From: an uncultured Bacilli bacterium
GTDB lineage: Bacteria; Bacillota_I; Bacilli_A; RF39; UBA660
DNA length: 21,821 nt
Direction: 5' to 3'
Assembly: GCA_947630585.1 (NCBI GenBank)
Contig: CANRIE010000111.1
Location: forward strand, 1 to 21,821
The position numbers and the translations under genes are program-made. Shown here piece after piece: positions 15,591-21,821 of the stretch. A model generated the notes under the pieces. The model was given only the letters and a program-made list of their open reading frames with translations. It had not been told where the DNA came from and did not search any database. Every line of letters begins with the position of its first letter. The first letter of the stretch is position 1.

Positions 15591-16272
15591 TTAACATAGA
15601 TTTATCAAGATTAATTATTTCATCAGTTTTTAAGATAGTTATAACAAATAATATAACAACAAAAACTAAGAAGAAGATTAGAAATATTGGACTATTTAAA
15701 TAAAGAAGAAAATCATATAAACCATGAATAATTACAGGAATAATAATACTTAAAGATAAATATAACTTTTTCTTCTTAGGGTATAATCTACTTAAAGTAA
15801 AATAATATCCCATTAAAGTTTGAAAACTAGCATGAGCAGGAATTGCTGTTATTGCTCTAAATAAAGCTGTAAATAAATTAAAATTAGATAAAACATAAAG
15901 TAAGTTTTCAAAACAAGCAAAACCTAAACTAACATAAACAGCATATAAAATAATATCATAATATTGATTATATTCTTTAGATTTAGAACTTATATAAACA
16001 ATTACAAACTTAGCTAATTCTTCAATTAAACTTGTAAATATAAATACATAAATTAATAAATCCAAAATACTTAAATTACCATAATCTTTATAACTTGGGA
16101 ATATAATGACTGTTAAAATAGAAATAAACATAACAATAATTCCTGATAAAAGACCTCCAAAAAATAAGTTTCGAAGGAGTTTAATAGGCTCTTTAATGGT
16201 ATCTCTTTGGTAATAAAAGATTCCAATTAAAATAATAGGTAAAATTGATAAAATAATTATTAATATACTCAT
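15583..16272 (-). CDS. PrsW-like intramembrane metalloprotease
   Basis: 229 residues with about seven hydrophobic segments. The conserved motifs of the PrsW (M82) family are in order: S-L-I-E-E-L-A-K (Glu84, Glu85, Lys88), C-F-E-N-L-L-Y (Glu122, Asn123), I-P-A-H-A-S-F-Q (His147) and I-H-G-L-Y-D-F (His183, Asp187). The Glu and His residues form the membrane-embedded metal site. PrsW of Bacillus makes the first cut of the anti-sigma factor RsiW; many family members have unknown targets, and none is visible here. AAAAGG lies just upstream of the ATG on the minus strand (around 16280-16286). It is convergent with asnS and divergent from ctpA, with a ~226-base spacer to the latter. The family has usually ~200-250 residues, so this is full length. 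Confidence 0.88.
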   Translation of the reverse strand: MSILIIILSILPIILIGIFYYQRDTIKEPIKLLRNLFFGGLLSGIIVMFISILTVIIFPSYKDYGNLSILDLLIYVFIFTSLIEELAKFVIVYISSKSKEYNQYYDIILYAVYVSLGFACFENLLYVLSNFNLFTALFRAITAIPAHASFQTLMGYYFTLSRLYPKKKKLYLSLSIIIPVIIHGLYDFLLYLNSPIFLIFFLVFVVILFVITILKTDEIINLDKSMLKK

Positions 16273-16356
16273 ACTATCATCCTTTTAATAATATTATCAT
16301 ATATTTAAAAAATAGTAAATTTAAATTAACCAAGATATTGTAAATAGACATTTAGG

Positions 16357-16396
16357 TTGACATTAAAATGAAAATTTAAAAGTAAAAATATGTCAA
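16357..16396. repeat. Inverted repeat in the divergent prsW-like/ctpA spacer
   Basis: TTGACAT (16357-16363) is mirrored by ATGTCAA (16390-16396) with a 26-base AT-rich spacer. Each arm contains TTGACA on its own strand, so the arms could be -35 elements of divergent promoters or an operator. I found no convincing -10 at 16-18 bases for either. The rest of the 226-base spacer (16273-16498) shows only AT-rich sequence and the ctpA -10 region. Confidence 0.4.
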
Positions 16397-16468
16397 TTGA
16401 TGATAAAATAAAAATATTCAAATTTCACATAAATTTCATTTAATTAAATGGAAAAATGTGATATGATA

Positions 16469-16479
16469 TATAATATAAT
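16469..16479 (+). promoter_or_regulatory. -10 region of ctpA promoter
   Basis: Two overlapping TATAAT hexamers (16469-16474 and 16474-16479) stand 20-25 bases before ATG 16499, just ahead of AAGGAG (16485-16490). No good -35 is seen for either, so the exact start point is uncertain and the leader would be very short. Confidence 0.45.
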
Positions 16480-16498
16480 TTATTAAGGAGAAATTTTA

Positions 16499-17770
16499 AT
16501 GAAAGATAAAGTTAAAAAATTAGTTAGTAATATGAAGAGTAAAGTTAAAAAATATACTAAATTTATTGATAAAAAGAATAAATTTAATATGATGGAAGTT
16601 GTTTGTTTAATGATAATTACAACTATTTTTGGAATGTTTGTTGGTGGAGTATTGATGTATAGGAAGGGTGCCTTAAACCTTGGTATAAAAAAAGAGTTAA
16701 ATGAATTTGTTGCAACTTATAATGAAATATTAAATGATTATTATAAAGATGTATCAGAGGAAGGATTATTAGAAGCTGGAATAAGTGGAATGGTTAATTA
16801 CTTAGGTGATCCTTATTCCGTTTATATGGATGAAGAAGCAAGTACGGCTTTTTTAGAAAAAGTAATGGGTGAATATGTTGGAATTGGAACTGAGATTGCT
16901 GAATATCAAGATGGACATATTGAACTTCAAAATGTAAATGAAGATGGACCAGCTTATAAAGCCGGACTTCGGGATAAAGATATTTTAAAGAAAGTAAATG
17001 ATGAAGATATCAAAGATAAAACTTTAACCGAAATATCTAATATAGTTAAAGGAAAAGAAGGAACGAAGGTTAAGATTACAGTTTTAAGAGATGAAAAAGA
17101 ATTAACATTTGAGGTAAAACGCGAAAATATTGATATTACATCAGTTACTAGTAAATTAATTGAATATAATAATTCAAAAGTTGGATTAATTGTAATTGAT
17201 ATATTTGCTGCTAATACATCTAAACAATTTGAAAAAGAGTTAAAGGCTTTAGAAAAACAAAAAATTGATTCCTTAATTATAGATGTTAGAAGTAATAGTG
17301 GAGGTTATTTAACAGCAGTTACAGATATAATTTCTTTATTTCTTAAAAAAGGTGATGTGATTTATCAATTAAAGACTAAAGATAAAATTGAAAAGATAAC
17401 AGATAAAACCGACACTAAAAGAGATTATCCAGTTGCCGTTTTAGTAAATGGAGGATCTGCATCAGCAAGTGAAGTGTTAACAGCTTCTTTAATGGAACAA
17501 TATGGTGCTAAGATAGTTGGTACTTTAACCTATGGAAAAGGAAAAGTTCAAAGGACCCAAGAGTTATCAAATGGAGCAAGTATTAAATATACTTTCCAAG
17601 AATGGTTAACCCCAAAAGGTAATTCAATTGACGGGAAGGGAATTGACCCAGAGTATGTTGTTGAATTTAAGGCAAGTGACACCGAAAATGAATATGATAG
17701 CCAAGAGCAAAAAGCCTTAGATTTATTAACTAATAAGGAGGATGATACTAATGAAAAAGAATCTAATTAA
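16499..17770 (+). CDS. ctpA: S41 family carboxyl-terminal processing protease (CtpA/CtpB type)
   Basis: 423 residues. A basic N-terminus and one TM helix (about 32-53) place the protease outside the membrane. A short helical region follows, then a PDZ domain (about 125-208, including G-P-A-Y-K-A-G-L-R-D-K-D-I-L) that binds substrate C-termini. The S41 core contains I-D-V-R-S-N-S-G-G-Y-L, G-G-S-A-S-A-S-E with the nucleophile Ser322, and T-Y-G-K-G-K-V-Q with the general base Lys347. The 25-residue Ser-Lys spacing is as in Bacillus CtpB. The catalytic dyad is intact. Bacillus homologues act in spore signalling or on surface proteins; here the target is unknown. Its 3' end overlaps the next gene by 20 bases, with that gene's AAGGAGG inside the ctpA reading frame, so the two are co-expressed and the downstream surface protein may be its partner or substrate. 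Confidence 0.93.
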   Translation: MKDKVKKLVSNMKSKVKKYTKFIDKKNKFNMMEVVCLMIITTIFGMFVGGVLMYRKGALNLGIKKELNEFVATYNEILNDYYKDVSEEGLLEAGISGMVNYLGDPYSVYMDEEASTAFLEKVMGEYVGIGTEIAEYQDGHIELQNVNEDGPAYKAGLRDKDILKKVNDEDIKDKTLTEISNIVKGKEGTKVKITVLRDEKELTFEVKRENIDITSVTSKLIEYNNSKVGLIVIDIFAANTSKQFEKELKALEKQKIDSLIIDVRSNSGGYLTAVTDIISLFLKKGDVIYQLKTKDKIEKITDKTDTKRDYPVAVLVNGGSASASEVLTASLMEQYGAKIVGTLTYGKGKVQRTQELSNGASIKYTFQEWLTPKGNSIDGKGIDPEYVVEFKASDTENEYDSQEQKALDLLTNKEDDTNEKESN

Positions 17771-19340
17771 TATACTAATAACTTTATTAATAACCTTAGT
17801 AATATATTACTTTATGTTGCCACCTCTTAATATTTCTGATTTAACATTTTGGATATTTGTTATCCTTATCCTTGGAATTTACTTAATGGTAAGTGCTTTT
17901 GGTAGTCTTAGAACTAATATCTTTACAACAAGAAAAAAGGGAATGTCTTTATTAACTTATGGAAAATTAAGTTTTGTAATTCCAGGAATTATCGCGTTAA
18001 TCCTTGTTATTAATTTCTTTTGTTCTCCTCTTTTTAATGCTAACTCTTATGCTAACAGAATTAAGGTTGATGAAACAAAAGAATTTGCAAGTGATGTTCC
18101 ATTAGTAGATTTTAAAGCAATCCCTTTACTTGATAAAGAAAGTAGTCAAAAATTAGGGGATAGAACAATGGGTGCTATGACTGATTTAGTAAGTCAATTT
18201 TATGTATCTGATTTATATACGCAAATAAATTATAATAATGAAATTATTAGAGTAACGCCTCTAGGATATGCTGATATTATTAAGTATTTTACAAATCGAA
18301 GTGAAGGAATAAAAGGATATATAACAGTTAATTCCGTAAGTGGTGAAGCCAAATTAGTAAGACTTGAAAAAGGAATGAAATATGTTCCATCAGCTATGTT
18401 TTTTGAAAATTTAGATAGAAAGTTACGTTTAAGTTATCCAACTAAAATATTTGGAGAAAAGAATTTTGAAATTGATAATGAAGGAAATCCTTATTGGATC
18501 GTTGAAACATTAGCTTACAAAGGTGTTGGATTAAGAAGAGAAGTCTCAGGAGTTGTTGTTTTAGATCCAATTACTGGTAAAAGCGAATGGTATAAAGTAG
18601 GTGAGGTTCCAACTTGGATAGATCATGTTTACGATGCTAGTTTAATCATTGAACAATTTGATGATTGGGGAGAATATAAAAATGGCTTCCTTAACTCTAT
18701 CTTTGGTCAAAAAGGGGTTGTTAATACAACTGATGGCTATAATTACTTAACTATGAATGATGATGTTTATCTTTATACTGGTGTAACATCTGTTTCATCT
18801 GATGAATCAAATTTAGGATTTATTTTAACTAACATGCGAACTAAAGAAACTCACTTTTATAGTGTTCCGGGAGCCGAAGAGTACTCTGCTATGGCCAGTG
18901 CTGAAGGAGTTGTTCAAGATAAAAAATATCGGTCAACTTTCCCACTTTTAATTAATTTAAACAATAAACCAACTTATCTTCTATCTTTAAAAGATAATGC
19001 TGGACTTGTTAAAATGTATGCTTTTGTTGATGTTACAGATTATCAAAAAGTTGTAACAAGTGATGCCTCATTAGGAATTGAAGAAGCAGCGAGAGTTTAT
19101 TTAAGTGATAATTCTGTAAGTCAGGGTAATTTAACAAGTTTAGATATAGTTGTTAAAGAAATTAATACAGCTGTAATTGATGGAACAACAACTTATTATT
19201 TAACTGATAATAGTGATAATCGTTATTCAGCTAGTATCAAAGTTAATAAAGAATTATTGCCATTTATAAAAATTGGTGATAAGCTTTCTATCAAATATTA
19301 TGAAAGCAATAATATTCGAGTAGTAACAGAAATAAAATAA
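17751..19340 (+). CDS. Three-TM surface protein of unknown function, coupled to ctpA
   Basis: 529 residues from ATG 17751, chosen because AAGGAGG (17735-17741) is nine bases upstream; an in-frame ATG at 17742 is too close. Three hydrophobic helices at about 5-22, 31-50 and 73-91 would leave the remaining ~435 residues outside. That part is one or more soluble domains with many short beta-type segments, Trp-containing turns (N-P-Y-W-I-V-E-T, T-W-I-D-H-V-Y) and a Y-x-x-L-T-M-N-D-D-V-Y-L-Y-T-G-V-T-S stretch. The last ~65 residues alternate hydrophobic and polar residues (V-V-K-E-I-N, T-T-T-Y-Y-L-T-D, I-K-I-G-D-K-L-S-I-K-Y) and look like a small beta-barrel, perhaps OB-like. I cannot name a family with confidence. 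The overlap with ctpA implies a shared role at the cell surface. Confidence 0.75.
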   Translation: MKKNLINILITLLITLVIYYFMLPPLNISDLTFWIFVILILGIYLMVSAFGSLRTNIFTTRKKGMSLLTYGKLSFVIPGIIALILVINFFCSPLFNANSYANRIKVDETKEFASDVPLVDFKAIPLLDKESSQKLGDRTMGAMTDLVSQFYVSDLYTQINYNNEIIRVTPLGYADIIKYFTNRSEGIKGYITVNSVSGEAKLVRLEKGMKYVPSAMFFENLDRKLRLSYPTKIFGEKNFEIDNEGNPYWIVETLAYKGVGLRREVSGVVVLDPITGKSEWYKVGEVPTWIDHVYDASLIIEQFDDWGEYKNGFLNSIFGQKGVVNTTDGYNYLTMNDDVYLYTGVTSVSSDESNLGFILTNMRTKETHFYSVPGAEEYSAMASAEGVVQDKKYRSTFPLLINLNNKPTYLLSLKDNAGLVKMYAFVDVTDYQKVVTSDASLGIEEAARVYLSDNSVSQGNLTSLDIVVKEINTAVIDGTTTYYLTDNSDNRYSASIKVNKELLPFIKIGDKLSIKYYESNNIRVVTEIK

Positions 19341-19341
19341 G

Positions 19342-19362
19342 CTAACATTTGTTAGTTTTTTT
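19342..19362 (+). terminator. Intrinsic terminator after the ctpA operon
   Basis: CTAAC (19342-19346), a 4-base loop and GTTAG (19351-19355 in the run to 19355) are followed by seven T residues (19356-19362). It begins one base after the TAA of the surface-protein gene. The stem is short, so termination may be partial. The next gene's AAAGGAGG starts right after the T-run. Confidence 0.65.
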
Positions 19363-19374
19363 AAAGGAGGAACT

Positions 19375-20301
19375 ATGCCATCTACAATGACACATGCATA
19401 TATTGCAAAAGATGTATATAAAAATTTAGATAATAGAATAAAAAATAAATTAACAAGCGAAAATATTGATGACTTGATTACGTTTTCATCAGGCTTTGAT
19501 ATATTATATTTTTATAAAATTGTATCTCATCCTAATAATAAAATAATTAGATTAGGAGGGTATTGTCACCATAATAAAGTTAATGAATTTTTTATTAATT
19601 TAACTAATCAAATTAGAAAAAGCAAAGATATAAATCAATTTATGTTCTTGATGGGATTAATTACTCATTATGTTGCTGACTCTACAATTCATCCTTATGT
19701 TAATTATAAAGCAAGTTTGATGATTAAAAAGAATTTTACGAATCAAGATGGACATTTTCTAATTGAAGCATATTTAGATAATTATTTAATTAATAAAAAT
19801 GGTTTTGATTATCGAAAGTTTAAAATATATGAAGAAGTTTTTAAAGCCAAAAGAAAAGATGAAGTAGTAGAACTTTTAAATAAATCATTTAAAGAAGTAT
19901 TTAATGAAAAAGATATTGGAGAATATTATTTTAAAGCCATCCGGGATATGAAAAATTTCTTTCATATTTTTAGATATGATGTAACTGGTTTAAAAAGAAA
20001 ATTTTATAAATTTGCTAATATATTTGCATCAAGATTATTCAGGGATGTTAGGTATTTATCATATAATTTTCCTCTTGATAATAGTGAATATTATTTAAAT
20101 TTAAATAATCAAGAATGGTATAATCTTGCTGATAAAAGTTTAAAAAGTCATAAAAGTGTTTTAGAGTTATATGATATGGTTGTTAAAGATGCAGTCTCAA
20201 TTGTCGAAAAAGTGTATGATTATATTTTTAAAGATAAAGATGTTGATTTAGAAAAATTATATGGAAATAAATCATATGGTGATGGAAAAGTATTAAAATA
20301 G
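19375..20301 (+). CDS. Zinc-dependent phospholipase C family protein
   Basis: 308 residues resembling the bacterial Zn-dependent phospholipase C (zinc_dep_PLPC) family. The chain opens M-P-S-T-M-T-H-A-Y-I-A (His7), then S-S-G-F-D-I-L-Y-F (Asp42), G-Y-C-H-H, and the key M-G-L-I-T-H-Y-V-A-D-S-T-I-H-P-Y-V (His98, Asp102, His106), followed by D-G-H-F-L-I-E-A-Y-L-D (His127, Glu131). These His/Asp/Glu residues match the metal-ligand pattern. It has no signal peptide, so unlike the secreted Clostridium and Bacillus toxins it is likely cytoplasmic, as for the large uncharacterised group in gut Firmicutes. It may act on phospho-compounds unrelated to membranes. AAAGGAGG (19363-19370) gives a strong start at ATG 19375. 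The upstream terminator leaves no room for a separate promoter. Confidence 0.8.
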   Translation: MPSTMTHAYIAKDVYKNLDNRIKNKLTSENIDDLITFSSGFDILYFYKIVSHPNNKIIRLGGYCHHNKVNEFFINLTNQIRKSKDINQFMFLMGLITHYVADSTIHPYVNYKASLMIKKNFTNQDGHFLIEAYLDNYLINKNGFDYRKFKIYEEVFKAKRKDEVVELLNKSFKEVFNEKDIGEYYFKAIRDMKNFFHIFRYDVTGLKRKFYKFANIFASRLFRDVRYLSYNFPLDNSEYYLNLNNQEWYNLADKSLKSHKSVLELYDMVVKDAVSIVEKVYDYIFKDKDVDLEKLYGNKSYGDGKVLK

Positions 20302-20341
20302 CCTATACAAAATTAGATGTTTCTAATATCTTATTAATAGG
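20302..20341 (+). promoter_or_regulatory. Possible hairpin covering the ZIP gene ribosome-binding site
   Basis: CCTAT (20302-20306) can pair with ATAGG (20337-20341), which begins the ATAGGGG ribosome-binding site of the ZIP gene. Inside, TTAGA (20313-20317) pairs with TCTAA (20322-20326). The 50-base gap to the previous gene is otherwise without a visible promoter. The pairing is short and could be chance in AT-rich DNA. Confidence 0.35.
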
Positions 20342-20351
20342 GGTAATTAAG

Positions 20352-21143
20352 ATGTCTAATTTTATTTTTAATTTAAATCCGATAATTCAAGCTTTAATAG
20401 CAACTATTTTTACTTGGAGTATTACTGCTCTTGGAGCCTCTTTAGTTTTTATGTTTAAAAAAATTCATAAGAATTTACTTGATGGAATGTTAGGAATAGC
20501 AGCCGGAGTTATGATTGCAGCATCATTTTGGTCTTTGCTTTCACCAGCAATTTCTATGGCTGATAATTTGCATATGAATACCATGTTAGTTGTGTCATTT
20601 GGTTTTATTGCTGGGGGATTGTTACTATTTATTGGCGACAAGGTCATGAAATATTTAGAAAAGAAAAAGGATTATTCAACTAACAAACGAGTTTTGATGT
20701 TGATAACATCAATAACACTCCATAATATTCCGGAAGGGTTAGCAGTCGGTGTTGCATTTGGGTCAACTTTATATGGATTAGATGGTGCAACTTTAATGTC
20801 AGCTTGGACATTAGCTCTTGGAATAGGTATTCAAAATTTTCCTGAAGGAACGGCTGTTAGTGTTCCTTTAAGAAGAGAAGGCGTATCAAGAAAAAAAGCG
20901 TTTTTCATAGGTCAATTAAGTGGGATTGTTGAACCTATTTCTGGAGTACTAGGAGCTTTATTAGTTTTAAAAATTCGGATAATTTTACCATTTTTGTTAG
21001 CTTTTGCAGCAGGAGCCATGATTTATGTTGTAACGGAAGAATTAATTCCTGAAAGTCAAACTAATGAAAGTAAAGATGTAATGGCAATGTGTTCACTTAT
21101 TGGCTTTACAATTATGATGGTTTTAGATGTAGTGTTAGGTTAA
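20352..21143 (+). CDS. ZIP family metal transporter (ZupT/GufA-like)
   Basis: 263 residues with about eight TM helices. Conserved ZIP metal-path motifs are H-N-I-P-E-G (His124, Asn125, Glu128) in TM4, Q-N-F-P-E-G (Gln161, Asn162, Glu165) in TM5 and I-V-E-P-I-S-G (Glu194). A short loop rather than a long His-rich one joins TM3 and TM4 (K-K-K-D-Y-S-T-N-K-R). Members of this GufA/ZupT branch move zinc, iron or other divalent metals into the cytoplasm; the specific metal is not readable. Gln161 in place of the His found in some ZIPs is the GufA-like variant. ATAGGGG (20337-20343) precedes ATG 20352. It may share a transcript with the phospholipase-like gene 50 bases upstream, whose enzyme also needs zinc. 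Confidence 0.92.
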   Translation: MSNFIFNLNPIIQALIATIFTWSITALGASLVFMFKKIHKNLLDGMLGIAAGVMIAASFWSLLSPAISMADNLHMNTMLVVSFGFIAGGLLLFIGDKVMKYLEKKKDYSTNKRVLMLITSITLHNIPEGLAVGVAFGSTLYGLDGATLMSAWTLALGIGIQNFPEGTAVSVPLRREGVSRKKAFFIGQLSGIVEPISGVLGALLVLKIRIILPFLLAFAAGAMIYVVTEELIPESQTNESKDVMAMCSLIGFTIMMVLDVVLG

Positions 21144-21177
21144 AAAAAAGTATTTAGCGATATAAAAAATACAAAAA

Positions 21178-21210
21178 ATGACAAACCAAGCATTTATGTG
21201 ATACTATAAT
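21178..21210 (+). promoter_or_regulatory. Probable promoter of the intergenic RNA
   Basis: TATAAT (21205-21210) follows ATGACA (21178-21183) at 21 bases, a poor spacing, so the -10 carries the call. A start near 21217 would place the whole structured block 21217-21436 on one transcript. The bases between the ZIP stop and here are AT-rich, with only a weak GTATTT/AAATAC hairpin (21150-21172). Confidence 0.5.
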
Positions 21211-21216
21211 GTTGCT

Positions 21217-21436
21217 TAATTGAGTTAAAAACTTAATTCAAGTTTTTATACTCTTTTGAGAAATATAGTAGATACAAGATTTAACTATATTTTATGAATG
21301 AACAGGGTGTAAATTTTCTTCTTGCACTAACGCTTATTTTATAAGTCTGTGTAACCTTAATGGTGAAAGTATACATGTAGGACTTGGGAGACTACTTCAT
21401 TCATAATGCTCACACAATAAGTGTGGGTTATTTTTT
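21217..21436 (+). ncRNA. Structured RNA candidate of unknown class (~220 nt)
   Basis: This ~220-base stretch has no open frame of note but is dense in pairing. A hairpin TTGAGTT/AACTTAA lies near its start. AAATATAGT (21261-21269) pairs perfectly with ACTATATTT (21284-21292). ATGAATGAA (21294-21302) pairs perfectly with TTCATTCAT (21396-21404), enclosing ~93 bases. Inside are GTGTAA/TTGCAC (21307-21312 with 21322-21327), CTTAT/ATAAG (21333-21337 with 21341-21345), a possible AGG/CCT join (21304-21306 with 21355-21357) and GTAG/CTAC (21377-21380 with 21392-21395). It ends in an intrinsic terminator. No gene follows on the plus strand, which argues against a riboswitch and for a standalone RNA. 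Size and a long closing stem recall 6S RNA, but I cannot match the conserved 6S bubble. It does not show tmRNA, SRP, RNase P or 5S hallmarks. Confidence 0.6.
21409..21436 (+). terminator. Intrinsic terminator of the RNA candidate
   Basis: CTCACAC (21409-21415) pairs with GTGTGGG (21421-21427), seven pairs including one T-G, across an AATAA loop, followed by TTATTTTTT. This is the most GC-rich hairpin in the intergenic region and closes the structured block. Confidence 0.85.
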
Positions 21437-21445
21437 GGTGAATTG

Positions 21446-21568
21446 GAAAAGTAAATGCAACTTGTAAATGCTTGATATATATTAGAAAAGTAAATGCAAA
21501 TGAAAAATCGAGTTTTGAAAATTACTCGATTTTTCACAATATTCTACTTTTTAGACAAATAAATGCAA
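21446..21568. repeat. Short direct repeats near the IS30-like element end
   Basis: The 15-mer GAAAAGTAAATGCAA occurs exactly at 21446-21460 and 21485-21499, 39 bases apart. A degenerate copy, CAAATAAATGCAA, is at 21556-21568, and a partial TGTAAATGC lies at about 21463-21471. They lie downstream of the minus-strand transposase gene, where the end of an IS30-type element would be expected. They are probably transposase-binding or terminal sequences; the exact IS end cannot be set without the other end. Confidence 0.5.
21501..21536. terminator. Palindromic bidirectional terminator after the transposase gene
   Basis: A perfect 12-bp inverted repeat, TGAAAAATCGAG (21501-21512) with CTCGATTTTTCA (21525-21536), has a 12-base loop. 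The T-run is in the 3' arm on either strand. On the minus strand it follows the transposase stop by 34 bases and would end that transcript. Confidence 0.75.
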
Positions 21569-21570
21569 AA

Positions 21571-21821
21571 TTATTTTTTTAATTTAATATTTGCTTTTTT
21601 TATTTCATTTTCATCTAGGTATTTTTTAATATTATCAATGTTTTTGTCTCCAAGTAATTCAGGTATTAAACAGACATCTAAAGGGTTAATTTTATGTAGT
21701 CCTAATTTATTAATTATATCTATTGGAATATAGTTACCAATTAGATCAAAAGGACATTTACCATTTAAACTTTCTCTAAGCAAACTATTTATGTGTGAAC
21801 ACAATAAATCCAATTCTTTCT
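21571..21821 (-). CDS. IS30-like transposase, C-terminal part, runs off the window edge
   Basis: The frame is open to the right edge (reading K-E-L-D-L-L-C-S-H-I-N-S...), so the TTG at 21811-21813 is not a true start and only the last ~83 residues are seen. The S-H-I-N-S-L-L-R-E-S-L-N-G-K-C-P-F-D stretch matches the conserved end of the DDE integrase domain in IS30-family and related transposases ('xxNSxxRxxLxxKTPYE'). It is followed by the usual tail, K-L-G-L-H-K-I-N-P-L-D-V-C-L-I-P-E-L-L-G. The catalytic residues would be outside the window, so whether the element is intact cannot be judged. The gene ends on TAA, and a palindromic terminator and direct repeats lie beyond it. Confidence 0.75.
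   Translation of the reverse strand, partial: KELDLLCSHINSLLRESLNGKCPFDLIGNYIPIDIINKLGLHKINPLDVCLIPELLGDKNIDNIKKYLDENEIKKANIKLKK

Noticed and set aside
21217..21436. Firm identification as 6S RNA, tmRNA, SRP RNA or RNase P RNA
   Set aside because: I could not find the conserved core sequences of any of these; only size and a long closing stem hint at 6S, so the class is left open.
21446..21499. Repeats as a possible CRISPR array
   Set aside because: Only two exact 15-base copies exist, with one ~24-base gap, no regular spacers and no cas genes in the window.

Overview
The window is very AT-rich and uses A/T-ending codons almost throughout. Trp residues in the conserved proteins are TGG, and the Y-family polymerase gene ends on TGA, so the standard bacterial code (table 11) fits. 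The mix of genes suggests an AT-rich, low-GC Gram-positive bacterium (Bacillota, or an uncultured relative near the Mollicutes such as gut Bacilli/RF39-like lineages). The mix is a Gram-positive-type T4SS with a cell-wall hydrolase, a T-box controlled asnS, a PrsW-like protease, CtpA, a ZIP transporter and strong AGGAGG ribosome-binding sites. The assignment is inferred from style, not from a marker gene.

Region 1 (1-8273) is one tightly packed operon for a Gram-positive type IV secretion/conjugation apparatus, entering from the left edge. In order it encodes a PrgI/VirB3-like membrane protein (5' truncated), a TraC-like protein resembling the VirB4 N-terminal domain, the VirB4 ATPase, a single-pass membrane protein carrying a SpoIID-like domain and a C39-like cysteine peptidase domain, a lipoprotein with a second C-terminal membrane anchor, and the VirD4/TraG coupling ATPase with a long acidic tail. 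No relaxase, integrase or attachment site is visible inside the window.

Region 2 (8274-13923) is a run of short units, several with their own promoter: an unknown 198-aa protein, TspO/MBR, a Y-family DNA polymerase, a HAD-like protein paired with an unknown 190-aa protein, and a 489-aa protein built from about nine ~28-residue helical repeats.

Region 3 (13913-16272) holds asnS behind a well-formed T-box leader, which seems to act by hiding the ribosome-binding site rather than by termination. It is followed by a convergent PrsW-like intramembrane protease. The two genes share a bidirectional terminator that contains both stop codons.

Region 4 (16273-21143) carries an S41 carboxyl-terminal protease overlapping a three-TM surface protein of unknown function, then a zinc-dependent phospholipase C-like protein and a ZIP metal transporter.

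Region 5 (21144-21821) contains a probable standalone structured RNA with a promoter and a clear intrinsic terminator. Next come short direct repeats and a 12-bp palindromic terminator, then the C-terminal part of an IS30-like transposase running off the right edge on the minus strand. The best candidates for new biology are the two-domain wall hydrolase of the T4SS, the unclassified RNA at about 21217-21436, the translational-type T-box and the helical repeat protein.
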